A stretch of 64,000 bases of DNA from Gallionellales bacterium 39-52-133. GTDB lineage: Bacteria; Pseudomonadota; Gammaproteobacteria; Burkholderiales; Gallionellaceae. A program made the position numbers and the translations under genes. Location of the stretch: positions 186,001-250,000 of the forward strand of contig NCJL01000004.1 in the NCBI GenBank assembly GCA_002278935.1. The letters are read 5' to 3'. Numbering within the stretch: position 1 is the first letter of the stretch; each line of letters begins with the position of its first letter. Shown here one piece after another: positions 43,798 through 52,542 of this stretch. The notes beneath the pieces were generated by a model. That model saw nothing but the letters and a program-made list of their open reading frames with translations. It was not told the origin of the DNA and did no database searches.

Positions 43798-44306
43798 AAG
43801 CAGGCTGGCTGAAATTCAAGAAAAATAATTGGGACGCCCGTTCGCTACAGGAGCGTACCGTGCTCAAGTACACGGCGTGGGCGTTGCTTCCCGTGCTGGT
43901 TTACTTTGTGCTGTGGCAGCCGGCGCATATAGAAGTCAATAAGTTGCAGGCCGCGGTTCCGGTCATGAGCATGCAGGTAGAGCGCTTGCGCAGCCAGTCA
44001 AGCGAAGTTGAAATGTTGCGTCACCGGCCGAAGCCGGCCTTGCTGGATGCGGTTGCGCTGAAGTCGGCGGTGGAAGATTCCGCGGCGCGGCATGGTTTGC
44101 GTGAAGCGATATCGACACTTGATTTGCAGCAGCCCAATGCAGCGCGCATTTCCTTTGCCTCTGTTTCTTTTGAGCAGTGGCTGCGCTGGTTGCGGGCCTT
44201 GCAACAGGAGCAGCATATTCGTGCAGACTCGACAAGTGTGGTGATGTTGCCGCAGGCCGGAATGGTGAAAATCAGCGCGACACTTATCAATGGAGGCGCC
44301 CAATGA
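43794..44306 (+). CDS. gspM: Type II secretion protein GspM
   Basis: 170 residues. Short cytoplasmic N-terminus with 'WDARSLQERTVLKYTAWALL' leading into one membrane helix (about 22-42), then a periplasmic coiled region and a small alpha/beta domain ('VSFEQWLRWLRALQQE'). Sequence is weakly conserved in the family; order after gspL and size support the call. Confidence 0.88.
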   Translation: MKAGWLKFKKNNWDARSLQERTVLKYTAWALLPVLVYFVLWQPAHIEVNKLQAAVPVMSMQVERLRSQSSEVEMLRHRPKPALLDAVALKSAVEDSAARHGLREAISTLDLQQPNAARISFASVSFEQWLRWLRALQQEQHIRADSTSVVMLPQAGMVKISATLINGGAQ

Positions 44307-44331
44307 GTCATATAGTTCATGGTGTTGCCGA

Positions 44332-45075
44332 ATGAGAAAAACAGGTTGGCGAGCTTGGGTATTATTGTTGTTGGCATTTCTGGTAACACTCGTCGTAATG
44401 GCGCCCGCGACCCTGCTTGCAAAAATAGTGGAAGAAGGCAGCGAAGGCAAGTTTGTGCTGGCGAATGCCACTGGAACGATGTGGAGGGGAAGCGCCATAC
44501 CTGCCATTCGTCAACTCACAGGCGGCTTGTTCGTACTGGAAAAATTGCATTGGGATATGTCAATGCTGCCATTGCTTCGCGGCAAAGCGAGCATAGAATT
44601 TCGCTGGGATAATATTGAACAAATACAGCCAGTGCTCGCTACAGTTTCATATGGCCGGATCGAGTTGCGCAATGTCATTGTCCCGTTGCACGCAGGTATT
44701 CTGGGCGAGTTGTCACCCCTGTTGCGGCCCGAAATGCAGATCAGCAGTGAGTCATTCACGATCTCAAAACAGGGTATGTCAGGCACTGTCGTTGCGGATT
44801 GGATGAATGCGGGTTCGGTGTTGAGCTCGGTGAATCCTCTGGGCAGTTACAGGATTAATGTTGTCGCGGCAGGCGAGCGTCTGGATGCGACACTTGCGAC
44901 GACAGCCGGAGTGCTGATGCTGGAAGGAAGGGGTAATTTCACACTTGGCCGGGGTCTCAATTTCAAGGGGACGGCACGCGCCTCAGAAGACAGCAGGGGT
45001 AGCCTCAATGAGTTGCTTGGCAATTTGGGACCAGAGAGTTCACCGGGAGTGCATACTTTTAACCTGATGCAGTAG
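44332..45075 (+). CDS. gspN: Type II secretion protein GspN
   Basis: 247 residues from ATG 44332, 25 bp after gspM. N-terminal membrane helix (about 6-28) then a periplasmic domain with 'NATGTMWRGSA', typical of the GspN family. GspN is an accessory of the inner-membrane complex found in a subset of type II systems. Last gene of the operon. The end ('GPESSPGVHTFNLMQ') is not followed by an obvious terminator. Confidence 0.87.
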   Translation: MRKTGWRAWVLLLLAFLVTLVVMAPATLLAKIVEEGSEGKFVLANATGTMWRGSAIPAIRQLTGGLFVLEKLHWDMSMLPLLRGKASIEFRWDNIEQIQPVLATVSYGRIELRNVIVPLHAGILGELSPLLRPEMQISSESFTISKQGMSGTVVADWMNAGSVLSSVNPLGSYRINVVAAGERLDATLATTAGVLMLEGRGNFTLGRGLNFKGTARASEDSRGSLNELLGNLGPESSPGVHTFNLMQ

Positions 45076-45091
45076 CAATGCAGGCAATAAT

Positions 45092-45120
45092 TGTAAGTAT
45101 ATGATTACATTGAATTTTTT
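45092..45120 (+). repeat. Dispersed AT-rich motif, weak copy 4
   Basis: TGTAAGTATATGATTACATT followed by GAATTTTTT, located 17 bp after gspN. Resembles copies at 3509 and 17583 but with more changes, so it is less certain. Confidence 0.35.
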
Positions 45121-45187
45121 ATCATGCACTTAATTTCTGTTTGTCACGGAAATACGTAAGTATCGGTTTTTTTATGGAGTTATATGT

Positions 45188-45406
45188 ATGGGGCGTTTGA
45201 TATTTATCATTTTAATTATTGTGCTGGTTTACTGGCTGTTCAAATCCTATCGCAGGAATTTGCCCAAACAGGAAGAACCGGCCAAGACTCAGGATATGGT
45301 CAGCTGTGCCCAATGCGGCATTAATTTGCCCAAGAGTGAAAGCCTGTTTGTGGATGGCAAATATTATTGCAGTGCGGCGCACAGTCGCGGTCAGGCTGAC
45401 AAGTAA
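45188..45406 (+). CDS. PP0621-family small membrane protein
   Basis: 72 residues. One N-terminal helix ('LIFIILIIVLVYWLFKSY'), then a short linker and a Cys-containing knuckle: 'CAQCGINLPKSESLFVDGKYYC', shown here in part, has CxxC plus a third Cys. This layout is that of the PP0621 family, usually next to pilS/pilR in proteobacteria. It ends just 8 bp before the kinase start. Function is unknown; metal binding is likely from the Cys pattern. Confidence 0.82.
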   Translation: MGRLIFIILIIVLVYWLFKSYRRNLPKQEEPAKTQDMVSCAQCGINLPKSESLFVDGKYYCSAAHSRGQADK

Positions 45407-45414
45407 AGGTGCGC

Positions 45415-47037
45415 ATGCTCTACGGCAAACACCTCTCCTGGCCGGCATTAAAACCCCTTGCAACGAGGGCGCTGGGCTCTTCGGATCTGTGGCGCTCCCT
45501 TTATTTCCTGAATATTTACCGGCTGCTGCTGGGCCTGCTGCTGCTGTGCCTGGTTTGGATATTCGGTAATGATATGGTGTTGGGTTCGCGGGATTTGACC
45601 CTGTTTTACAGGGTCAATATTGCCTATATCGTGCTGACCCTGCTGGCTCTGCCGCTGGTCAGGCTGCATAAACCACCCTTCAATCTTCAGCTCGGCATTC
45701 AAATCGGCACCGATATCGCCTGTATTGTGCTGTTGTCTTATGCCAGCGGTGGGGCGTCCAGTAATCTTGCGGTGCTGCTGCTGGTGTCACTGGCGGCGGC
45801 CGGTTTGATCTGCAGGGGCAGGATCACGCTGTTTTTTGCCGCGCTGGCCAGTATTGCCGTGCTGCTGGAGCACTCTTATTCGATCCTGACGCAGGATGCC
45901 TCGGTGGCACAGTATATACAGGCGGGTTTGCTCAGTGCGGCATACTTTGCGGTGGCGTGGGTGTCGCACACTCTGTCCAAATATGCGGTAGCCAGCGAAA
46001 AACTGGCGGCAGTGCGCGGGGTGGATTTGTCCTATCTGGCGGAGGCCAACCGGCTGGTCATTCAGGATATGCCGGATGGTGTGTTGCTGGTAGACGAACG
46101 CGGGTTGATAAGGCAATCCAATCCGGGAGCTGCGCGGTTATTGGGCTACGAATTTGAGGGTGAACGCAAAGACACGCTGAATGACTGCGCCCCTCTGCTG
46201 GACGCGTTGTATGGTGTGTGGCGCCAGAGCCGCAGTAACCGCGACGAGATTCTGAATTTGCCGGGAACCCATTGCGAAGTCAGGGTGCGTTTCCTGCCGG
46301 TGCAACGCGAGGGTTTTGGCGGCGCGGTTGTCATACTCGAAGATATGCAGCGTGCGCAGGCGCAGGCGCAGCAGGTCAAGCTGGCAGCGCTTGGGCGCTT
46401 GACGGCAAATATTGCGCATGAGGTGCGCAATCCGCTCTCCTCCATTAGTTATGCGGCGGAACTGTTGCAGGAAGGCGAGCAGATACCGGGACAGGCACGC
46501 CTGCTGAATATCATTCTCGACAACGCGTTCAGGCTGAACAGTATCGTGCTGGATGTGCTGCAAGTGAACCGCCGCGATCGGGTGCAGAAAGTGGCATTTA
46601 ATCTGGCGGAGCAGTTACCTTATTTTGTCGATAACTTGCAGAACACCGAGGGATTTACGCGCCAAATATTTGAAATTGACGTGGCGCCAACGTGCGTGGT
46701 CAATTTTGACAGGGGGCACTTTGACCAGGTGTTGTGGAATTTATGCCGCAATGCGCTGCGTCATTGCCAGAGACAGCCGGGCAGCGTGAAGTTGCAGGCA
46801 AAATGTTCGGAAGAGGGGAGAACGGTGCTGGATATCTGCAATGACGGGGCGACCATTCCCATCGATCTCGTGCAAAGATTATTTGAGCCGTTTTTTACCA
46901 CCTCAGTCGGGGGAACCGGCCTGGGTCTGTACATCGCGCGTGAATTGTGCGAGGCAAACGGCTCCCAGCTTGAATACCGCCCCAAAGAGGGCCGGGCTTG
47001 TTTCCGCATCGTATTTGGAGGAAAAAATGAGTTTTGA
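45415..47037 (+). CDS. pilS: Sensor histidine kinase, PilS-like
   Basis: 540 residues from ATG 45415, preceded by AAAGG. Six closely spaced membrane helices in the first ~190 residues, a PAS domain (about 205-315), HisKA with H335 in 'IAHEVRNPLSSISYAAELL', and HATPase ('FFTTSVGGTGLGLYIAREL'). The six-helix head is typical of PilS, which in Pseudomonas senses pilin in the membrane and activates PilR. Pilin genes are not in the window, so the regulon is inferred. Confidence 0.82.
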   Translation: MLYGKHLSWPALKPLATRALGSSDLWRSLYFLNIYRLLLGLLLLCLVWIFGNDMVLGSRDLTLFYRVNIAYIVLTLLALPLVRLHKPPFNLQLGIQIGTDIACIVLLSYASGGASSNLAVLLLVSLAAAGLICRGRITLFFAALASIAVLLEHSYSILTQDASVAQYIQAGLLSAAYFAVAWVSHTLSKYAVASEKLAAVRGVDLSYLAEANRLVIQDMPDGVLLVDERGLIRQSNPGAARLLGYEFEGERKDTLNDCAPLLDALYGVWRQSRSNRDEILNLPGTHCEVRVRFLPVQREGFGGAVVILEDMQRAQAQAQQVKLAALGRLTANIAHEVRNPLSSISYAAELLQEGEQIPGQARLLNIILDNAFRLNSIVLDVLQVNRRDRVQKVAFNLAEQLPYFVDNLQNTEGFTRQIFEIDVAPTCVVNFDRGHFDQVLWNLCRNALRHCQRQPGSVKLQAKCSEEGRTVLDICNDGATIPIDLVQRLFEPFFTTSVGGTGLGLYIARELCEANGSQLEYRPKEGRACFRIVFGGKNEF

Positions 47038-48406
47038 TGCAAGTCAGTCAGCACGGCGCGTTCCGCGTGTGCTGGTGGTGGATGATGAGCCCGATATCCT
47101 TGAGTTGCTTGAGCTCACCCTGTTGCGCATGGGTCTTGAGGTTGAACGCGCGCACAATGTACGCGAGGCAGTGCAATGTCTGGATAAAAACAGTTACAAC
47201 CTTTGCCTGACCGATATGCGCATGCCGGATGGCGACGGGCTGGATATCGTGCGCCATATTGCGCAGTACAATATGGATGTGCCGGTCGCGGTGATTACCG
47301 CACACGGCAATCTGGACAACGCCGTTGCGGCGCTGAAGGCGGGGGCGTTTGATTATCTGTCAAAGCCGGTGGCGCTGGATCAGTTGCGCAGTCTGGTGAA
47401 TGCCGCCCTGACCTTGCCGGTTTCGCCTGCTGCTGCGGTTAAGGGCGAGCGTGTATTGCTGGGGCGCTCTGCCGCAATGGAGCAGGTGCGCGAACTGATA
47501 GGCCGGGTGGCGCGCAGTCAGGCACCGGTACACATCAGTGGTGAATCGGGCAGCGGCAAAGAATTGGCGGCGCGTCTGATCGTCGAGAAAAGCGGGCGGC
47601 GCGAACAGGCGTTTATCGCGGTGAATTGCGGGGCGATTCCTGAAAACCTGATGGAGAGCGAATTTTTCGGTTATCGCAAGGGTGCTTTTACCGGTGCGGA
47701 AAAGGACAGGGAGGGATTTTTTCAGGCAGCGTCCAGGGGTACTTTGTTCCTTGATGAGGTTGCGGACTTGCCCTTGACCATGCAGGTCAAGCTGCTGCGT
47801 GTGATTCAGGAGAGAAAAGTCCGCAAAGTGGGTGCAACGGATGAGGAGGATGTGGATGTGCGCATCCTCAGCGCCACCCATCATGATCTGGCCGAACTGG
47901 TCAAGCAGGGAAAATTCCGCCAGGATTTATATTACCGCCTCAATGTGATTGCGTTGCAGATGCCGGCACTGCGGGATTTGCGCGATGATATTGCAGAAAT
48001 TGCCAGCCTGATTCTGCACCGTTTGCGCGGGGAAGCAGGTGTGGAATTTTCCCCCGAAGCTTTGCATGCGTTAAGCAGGTATGATTTTCCGGGCAATGTG
48101 CGCGAGCTGGAAAACGTGATTGAGCGCGGGCTGGCGCTGTGCTCCGATAATATAATCCGGACTGACGATTTGCAGCTGTGTCCGGCAGACGACATTGCTG
48201 TCACAACGGCAGCAGAGGGATTGGCAGGGAGGTATCCCCTGACTGACTATCTGGACAGGGTTGAACGGGAAGTGATTCTGGAGGCACTGAACCAGACCGG
48301 CTTTAATCGTACTGCCGCAGCCAGAATTTTGGGTGTGACATTCCGTGCATTGCGTTATCGCATGGCACGGCTTGAGATAACGGGTCCGACCGATGCTGAG
48401 AACTGA
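47027..48406 (+). CDS. pilR: Sigma-54-dependent response regulator, PilR-like
   Basis: 459 residues from ATG 47027, overlapping pilS by 11 bp. Receiver with D63 in 'LCLTDMRMPDGDG'; AAA+ domain with Walker A 'GESGSGKE', sigma-54 contact loop 'GAFTGAEKD' and 'GTLFLDEVADLP'; Fis-type helix-turn-helix at the end ('FNRTAAARILGVTFRALRYR'). It drives transcription from sigma-54 promoters, probably type IV pilus genes. An adjacent control of type II secretion is possible but unproven. Confidence 0.88.
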   Translation: MSFDASQSARRVPRVLVVDDEPDILELLELTLLRMGLEVERAHNVREAVQCLDKNSYNLCLTDMRMPDGDGLDIVRHIAQYNMDVPVAVITAHGNLDNAVAALKAGAFDYLSKPVALDQLRSLVNAALTLPVSPAAAVKGERVLLGRSAAMEQVRELIGRVARSQAPVHISGESGSGKELAARLIVEKSGRREQAFIAVNCGAIPENLMESEFFGYRKGAFTGAEKDREGFFQAASRGTLFLDEVADLPLTMQVKLLRVIQERKVRKVGATDEEDVDVRILSATHHDLAELVKQGKFRQDLYYRLNVIALQMPALRDLRDDIAEIASLILHRLRGEAGVEFSPEALHALSRYDFPGNVRELENVIERGLALCSDNIIRTDDLQLCPADDIAVTTAAEGLAGRYPLTDYLDRVEREVILEALNQTGFNRTAAARILGVTFRALRYRMARLEITGPTDAEN

Positions 48407-48460
48407 TAAACGCAGGAGAACACAGTTGTGTAATGCGCATACCAGGAAATTGCTCGTGCA

Positions 48461-48493
48461 AAAATATTCAATATATTCAATTGCTTGAATATA
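48461..48493 (-). repeat. Dispersed AT-rich motif, copy 5 (inverted)
   Basis: AAAATATTCAATATATTCAA then TTGCTTGAATATA; about 26 of 32 positions match the inverted copy at 33664. Lies between pilR and ampD. Confidence 0.45.
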
Positions 48494-48519
48494 TACATAC
48501 GCAGCTGTGTAATCACTAA

Positions 48520-49068
48520 ATGAAAATCAATACCAACGGTTGGCTAAGCGGTGTACGCAAGGTTGTCTCGCCCAATTATGATCACCGCTCGCCTGGTGGC
48601 AAAATCGACCTGCTGGTGATACATAACATCAGCCTGCCGCCGGATCAATTTGGCGGGCCCGGCATTGTGGCGTTCTTTACCAATCAGCTGGATCATGATG
48701 CGCATCCCTATTATGAGCAGTTAAGGGGCGTCAAAGTATCGTCCCATTTTTTGCTGCGTCGTGATGGTGAGATTGTGCAATTTGTTTCCTGTTTGCAGCG
48801 AGCCTGGCATGCCGGTGTTTCCAGTTGGCAGGGACGTGCCCGCTGCAACGACTTCTCTATCGGGATAGAGCTTGAAGGCAGTGATTTTGTGCCTTTCACC
48901 GACCGGCAGTATGCAGCGCTGGCGCGCCTGACCCGCCTTTTGCAACGTGCTTACTGGATTCGCAGTATTGCCGGACATTCTGATATAGCTCCAGGGCGCA
49001 AGACCGATCCCGGTCCTTATTTTGACTGGACGCGCTATCGCGCAAGCCTCAAGCCGTATACCGGGTAA
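48520..49068 (+). CDS. ampD: 1,6-anhydro-N-acetylmuramyl-L-alanine amidase AmpD
   Basis: 182 residues, no signal peptide, so cytoplasmic like true AmpD. Amidase_2 fold: 'LLVIHNISLPPDQFGG' with first zinc His, 'SSHFLLRRDGEIVQFV', 'AWHAGVSSWQGRARCNDFS' and 'AGHSDIAPGRKTDPGPYFDW' with the second zinc His, the catalytic Lys and the Asp ligand. It removes the stem peptide from anhydro-muropeptides during wall recycling. Downstream of pilR as in many betaproteobacteria. Confidence 0.94.
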   Translation: MKINTNGWLSGVRKVVSPNYDHRSPGGKIDLLVIHNISLPPDQFGGPGIVAFFTNQLDHDAHPYYEQLRGVKVSSHFLLRRDGEIVQFVSCLQRAWHAGVSSWQGRARCNDFSIGIELEGSDFVPFTDRQYAALARLTRLLQRAYWIRSIAGHSDIAPGRKTDPGPYFDWTRYRASLKPYTG

Positions 49069-49283
49069 CAGCGCCAAAAATCTGCCATCTGCTTCGCCGG
49101 ATGCCGGACTGACTCTCACCGCAGATGATGCAACCACAATTTACCTGACTTTGAGGCAGGGTAATTGCGAAGCATCTTTGCGGACTCATACATTTCCCGT
49201 TGAACTATCGTTTCATCTTCGGCTGAAAAGTCCGTCACCATTGCCTCTCTGTATTGATCGGATGTTTCCCTGCAAAAAAGGTA

Positions 49284-49348
49284 TTGCATTAAATTCTCAA
49301 TACACTAGAATTAGCAAAAAATAACTCTTGGAACACTATAGGTTGTGG
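49284..49348 (+). promoter_or_regulatory. Candidate nrdA promoter with tandem NrdR boxes
   Basis: TTGCAT (49284-49289) and TAGAAT (49306-49311), 16 nt apart, form a weak promoter. Two NrdR-like 16-mers start at 49302 (ACACTAGAATTAGCAA) and 49333 (ACACTATAGGTTGTGG), exactly 31 bp apart, the spacing usual for paired NrdR boxes. The first overlaps the -10 element. The second has the better palindrome. The rest of the 372-bp gap 49069-49440 holds no recognised gene. Confidence 0.5.
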
Positions 49349-49440
49349 TTTTATGTTTTCTGGCTTGGAAATCAGGTTTCCTGTTTAAGCCAGTAAAAAC
49401 AAGGTGGGGTATGTAATTTGGCGGTAATAAAGGGGGTTGT

Positions 49441-52299
49441 ATGCAAATAAGTAGTGAAAGTGTTTCATCTTCTTCGGTGTTGGTACATCAAGATTCCGAA
49501 TTCTCGAATTCCTCCAGTTCTTCTGCAGTGTCGTTTGATCAATATAAGGTGGTTCGTCGCAATGGTGCAGTGGTTGCTTTTGAACCATCCAAAATTTCCA
49601 TTGCGATGACCAAAGCCTTTATTGCGGTCAACGGCGGTCAGGGGGCAGCATCTGCGCGCGTGCGCGAGATGGTGGAGCATCTCACCTCGTCGGTGGTGGC
49701 TGCCCTGGTGCGCCGCCAGCCTCACGGCGGCACTGTGCATATTGAAGACATCCAGGACCAGGTGGAATTGTCGCTGATGCGCTCTGGCGAGCATGACGTT
49801 GCACGCAGCTATGTGCTGTATCGCGAAGATCGCACCCGCGAACGTGCAAAGGGGAAGAAGGAGCATGAGCCCGCCTTTGCGCTGAATGTAAAAGAAAACG
49901 GTATATTGCGCCCGCTGGACGTGAGCGGCCTGACTGCGCTGATTCAATCTGCCTGCGAGGGTTTGAGCAGTGCAGTGGATGCGGGGCAGATCCTCAAGCA
50001 TACGCTGAAGGATTTGTATGATGGCGTACCGCTGGAAGAGGTGCGCAAATGCACCATCCTGTCCGCACGCTCGCTGATCGAGCAGGAGCCGGAATACAGT
50101 TTTGTGACTGCACGCCTGCTGCTGAATAATATCTGCTGCGAAATTCTGGGCGAAGACGTGAAGCCGGCCGATATGGCCGAGCGTTATGCGGCCAATTTCC
50201 CCAAATTCGTCAAACGCGGCATCGAAGCCGGCTTGCTGGACGAAGATATGGCCAATTTTGATCTGGTGCGTCTGGGTAAAGAGTTGGATGCGAGCCGCGA
50301 CCTGCAGTTTGAATATCTTGGTCTGCAGACATTATATGACCGCTATTTCCTGCACATTGACGATGCGCGCATCGAGTTGCCGCAGGCATTCTTCATGCGC
50401 GTGGCGATGGGTCTGGCTTTGCGCGAGATCGACCGCGACGGGCGTGCGATCGAGTTTTATCGCCTGCTCTCCAGTTTTGACTTCATGAGCTCGACACCCA
50501 CCCTGTTCAATTCGGGCACGCGCCGTTCGCAATTGTCCTCATGTTACCTGACGACCGTATCGGATGACCTTGAAGGCATCTACGATGCAATCAAGGAAAA
50601 TGCACTGCTCGCCAAATATTCGGGCGGTCTGGGCAACGACTGGACGCCGGTACGTGCGCTGGGTAGTCATATCAAGGGCACCAACGGCAAATCGCAGGGC
50701 ACCGTGCCATTCCTGAAAGTGGTGAACGACACCGCAGTTGCGGTCAACCAGGGCGGCAAGCGCAAGGGCGCGGTATGCGCCTATCTGGAAACCTGGCATC
50801 TGGATATCGAAGAGTATCTCGATCTGCGCAAAAACACCGGCGATGACCGTCGCCGCACGCACGATATGAATACCGCCAACTGGATTCCCGACCTGTTTAT
50901 GCGTCGCGTGATGGAAGGTGGCGAATGGACTTTGTTTTCCCCGTCCAATTGCCCGGATCTGCATGACAAGGTGGGCGTGGAGTTTGAAAAGGCTTACGTG
51001 GGCTACGAGGCCAAAGCGGCTAGCGGTGAGCTGAAGCTGTTCAGAAAAGTCGCGGCAGCCAGCCTGTGGCGCAAGATGCTGACCATGCTGTTTGAAACCG
51101 GCCATCCATGGATTACCTTCAAGGATCCGTGCAATATTCGTTCACCACAACAGCATGTGGGCGTGGTACACAGTTCCAATCTGTGTACCGAAATCACCCT
51201 GAACACTTCGGATACCGAAATTGCCGTGTGCAATCTGGGCTCGGTTAACCTGGTCGCGCATCTGTATCCGCAAGGTCACGAGAAATACGGCCAGCTGGAT
51301 CATGCCAAGCTGCAGCGCACCATCAATACCGCGATGCGCATGCTGGACAATGTGATCGACATTAACTACTACGCCGTGGCCAAAGCGCGCAATTCCAATC
51401 TCAAGCACCGCCCGGTTGGTATGGGTATTATGGGCTTCCAGGATTGCCTGCACGAACTGCGAGTCCCCTATGCTTCTGAAGCGGCGGTTGAGTTTTCCGA
51501 TCGTTCGATGGAGGCGGTATGTTATTACGCCTATCTGGCCTCAACCGAGCTGGCCGAAGAAAGAGGACGCTATGCCAGTTATCGCGGTAGCCTGTGGGAT
51601 CAGGGTATTCTGCCCCAGGATACGCTGAATATGCTGCGTGAACAGCGTGGCGGCTATGTTGAAGTCGATACCTCTGTGAGCATGGACTGGGATGCATTAC
51701 GTGCACGCATCAAGCAGCACGGCATGCGCAATTCCAACTGTGTGGCGATTGCGCCCACGGCGACCATTTCCAACATTATCGGCGTTTCGGCCTGCATCGA
51801 GCCTACCTACCAGAATCTGTTTGTAAAATCGAATCTGTCGGGCGAATTTACCGTGATCAACGATTATCTGGTGCGCGACCTGAAGAAGCTGGGTCTGTGG
51901 GATGAAGTGATGATCTCCGACCTGAAGTACTTTGACGGCAGTGTGTCCAAGATAGACCGCATCCCGGCAGAGCTGCGCCAGCTGTATGCCACCGCCTTTG
52001 AGTTTGAACCGCAATGGCTGATCGAAGCGGCTTCACGCCGGCAGAAGTGGATAGATCAGGCGCAATCGCTGAATATCTATATGGCGGGTGTGTCAGGCCG
52101 CAAGCTGGACGAGACCTACAAACTGGCCTGGCTGCGCGGATTGAAGACGACGTATTACCTGCGCACGATGGGGGCAACTTCGGCAGAAAAGTCCACTTCG
52201 CGCACCGGTGCACTAAATGCGGTTTCGGTTGGCAGCAATGAAGTAGCAGAGACGCAATTCTGCTCGATTGACAACCCCGAGTGTGAGGCGTGTCAGTGA
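49441..52299 (+). CDS. nrdA: Class Ia ribonucleotide reductase, large (alpha) subunit
   Basis: 952 residues. A Ser-rich N-terminal stretch of ~34 residues precedes an ATP-cone ('KVVRRNGAVVAFEPSKISIA') that senses dATP. The catalytic barrel has 'SSCYLTTVSDDLEGIY', 'SGGLGNDWT', 'NLCTEITLN' and 'PTATISNIIGVSACIEP'. The C-terminal redox tail is 'CSIDNPECEACQ', where the last two Cys reduce the active-site disulfide. The stop codon TGA lies in a large DNA palindrome (52272-52320). nrdB follows after 243 bp. It makes deoxynucleoside diphosphates for DNA synthesis. Confidence 0.97.
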   Translation: MQISSESVSSSSVLVHQDSEFSNSSSSSAVSFDQYKVVRRNGAVVAFEPSKISIAMTKAFIAVNGGQGAASARVREMVEHLTSSVVAALVRRQPHGGTVHIEDIQDQVELSLMRSGEHDVARSYVLYREDRTRERAKGKKEHEPAFALNVKENGILRPLDVSGLTALIQSACEGLSSAVDAGQILKHTLKDLYDGVPLEEVRKCTILSARSLIEQEPEYSFVTARLLLNNICCEILGEDVKPADMAERYAANFPKFVKRGIEAGLLDEDMANFDLVRLGKELDASRDLQFEYLGLQTLYDRYFLHIDDARIELPQAFFMRVAMGLALREIDRDGRAIEFYRLLSSFDFMSSTPTLFNSGTRRSQLSSCYLTTVSDDLEGIYDAIKENALLAKYSGGLGNDWTPVRALGSHIKGTNGKSQGTVPFLKVVNDTAVAVNQGGKRKGAVCAYLETWHLDIEEYLDLRKNTGDDRRRTHDMNTANWIPDLFMRRVMEGGEWTLFSPSNCPDLHDKVGVEFEKAYVGYEAKAASGELKLFRKVAAASLWRKMLTMLFETGHPWITFKDPCNIRSPQQHVGVVHSSNLCTEITLNTSDTEIAVCNLGSVNLVAHLYPQGHEKYGQLDHAKLQRTINTAMRMLDNVIDINYYAVAKARNSNLKHRPVGMGIMGFQDCLHELRVPYASEAAVEFSDRSMEAVCYYAYLASTELAEERGRYASYRGSLWDQGILPQDTLNMLREQRGGYVEVDTSVSMDWDALRARIKQHGMRNSNCVAIAPTATISNIIGVSACIEPTYQNLFVKSNLSGEFTVINDYLVRDLKKLGLWDEVMISDLKYFDGSVSKIDRIPAELRQLYATAFEFEPQWLIEAASRRQKWIDQAQSLNIYMAGVSGRKLDETYKLAWLRGLKTTYYLRTMGATSAEKSTSRTGALNAVSVGSNEVAETQFCSIDNPECEACQ

Positions 52300-52320
52300 C
52301 ACGTCTCACACTCGGGGTTG
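52272..52320. repeat. 49-bp near-perfect palindrome at the nrdA stop
   Basis: Arms 52272-52295 and 52297-52320 pair over 24 positions with only one mismatch (G52288 to T52304, a wobble in RNA) around G52296. The left arm encodes the last residues of NrdA (NPECEACQ) and the stop TGA follows directly. No T-run follows, so it is not a standard terminator. The right arm looks like an inverted copy of the gene end. Confidence 0.9.
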
Positions 52321-52492
52321 CGGTGAAGGCTAACTTGCGTAGCAGGTTAAATTCCGAAGGGATGGCCGTAGCCACAATCCGGTAAAAAGAGGCGTGTCAG
52401 TGACACGTCTCACACTCGGGGTTGCGGTGAAGGCTAACTTGCGTAGCAGGTTAAATCCCGCAGGGATGGCTGAAACCACAAACCAGACAAGG
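52285..52492. repeat. 104-bp tandem direct repeat between nrdA and nrdB
   Basis: Two units starting at 52285 and 52389, period 104 bp. The first ~80 bp are nearly identical (GAGGCGTGTCAGTGACACG at both starts), then the copies drift. Each unit starts with the inner palindrome CGTGTCA-G-TGACACG; only the first has the full outer arms. It fills most of the 243-bp nrdA-nrdB gap. No open frame with coding character was seen. Confidence 0.85.
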
Positions 52493-52542
52493 TAGTCTGT
52501 CATAGACAGGCTATGGCGCAATAAATAATGCAGGGAGAATGT

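Noticed and set aside
52300-52542. Small minus-strand open frames in the nrdA-nrdB gap
   Set aside because: They exist in both tandem copies only because of the duplication and have no start signal or recognisable product.
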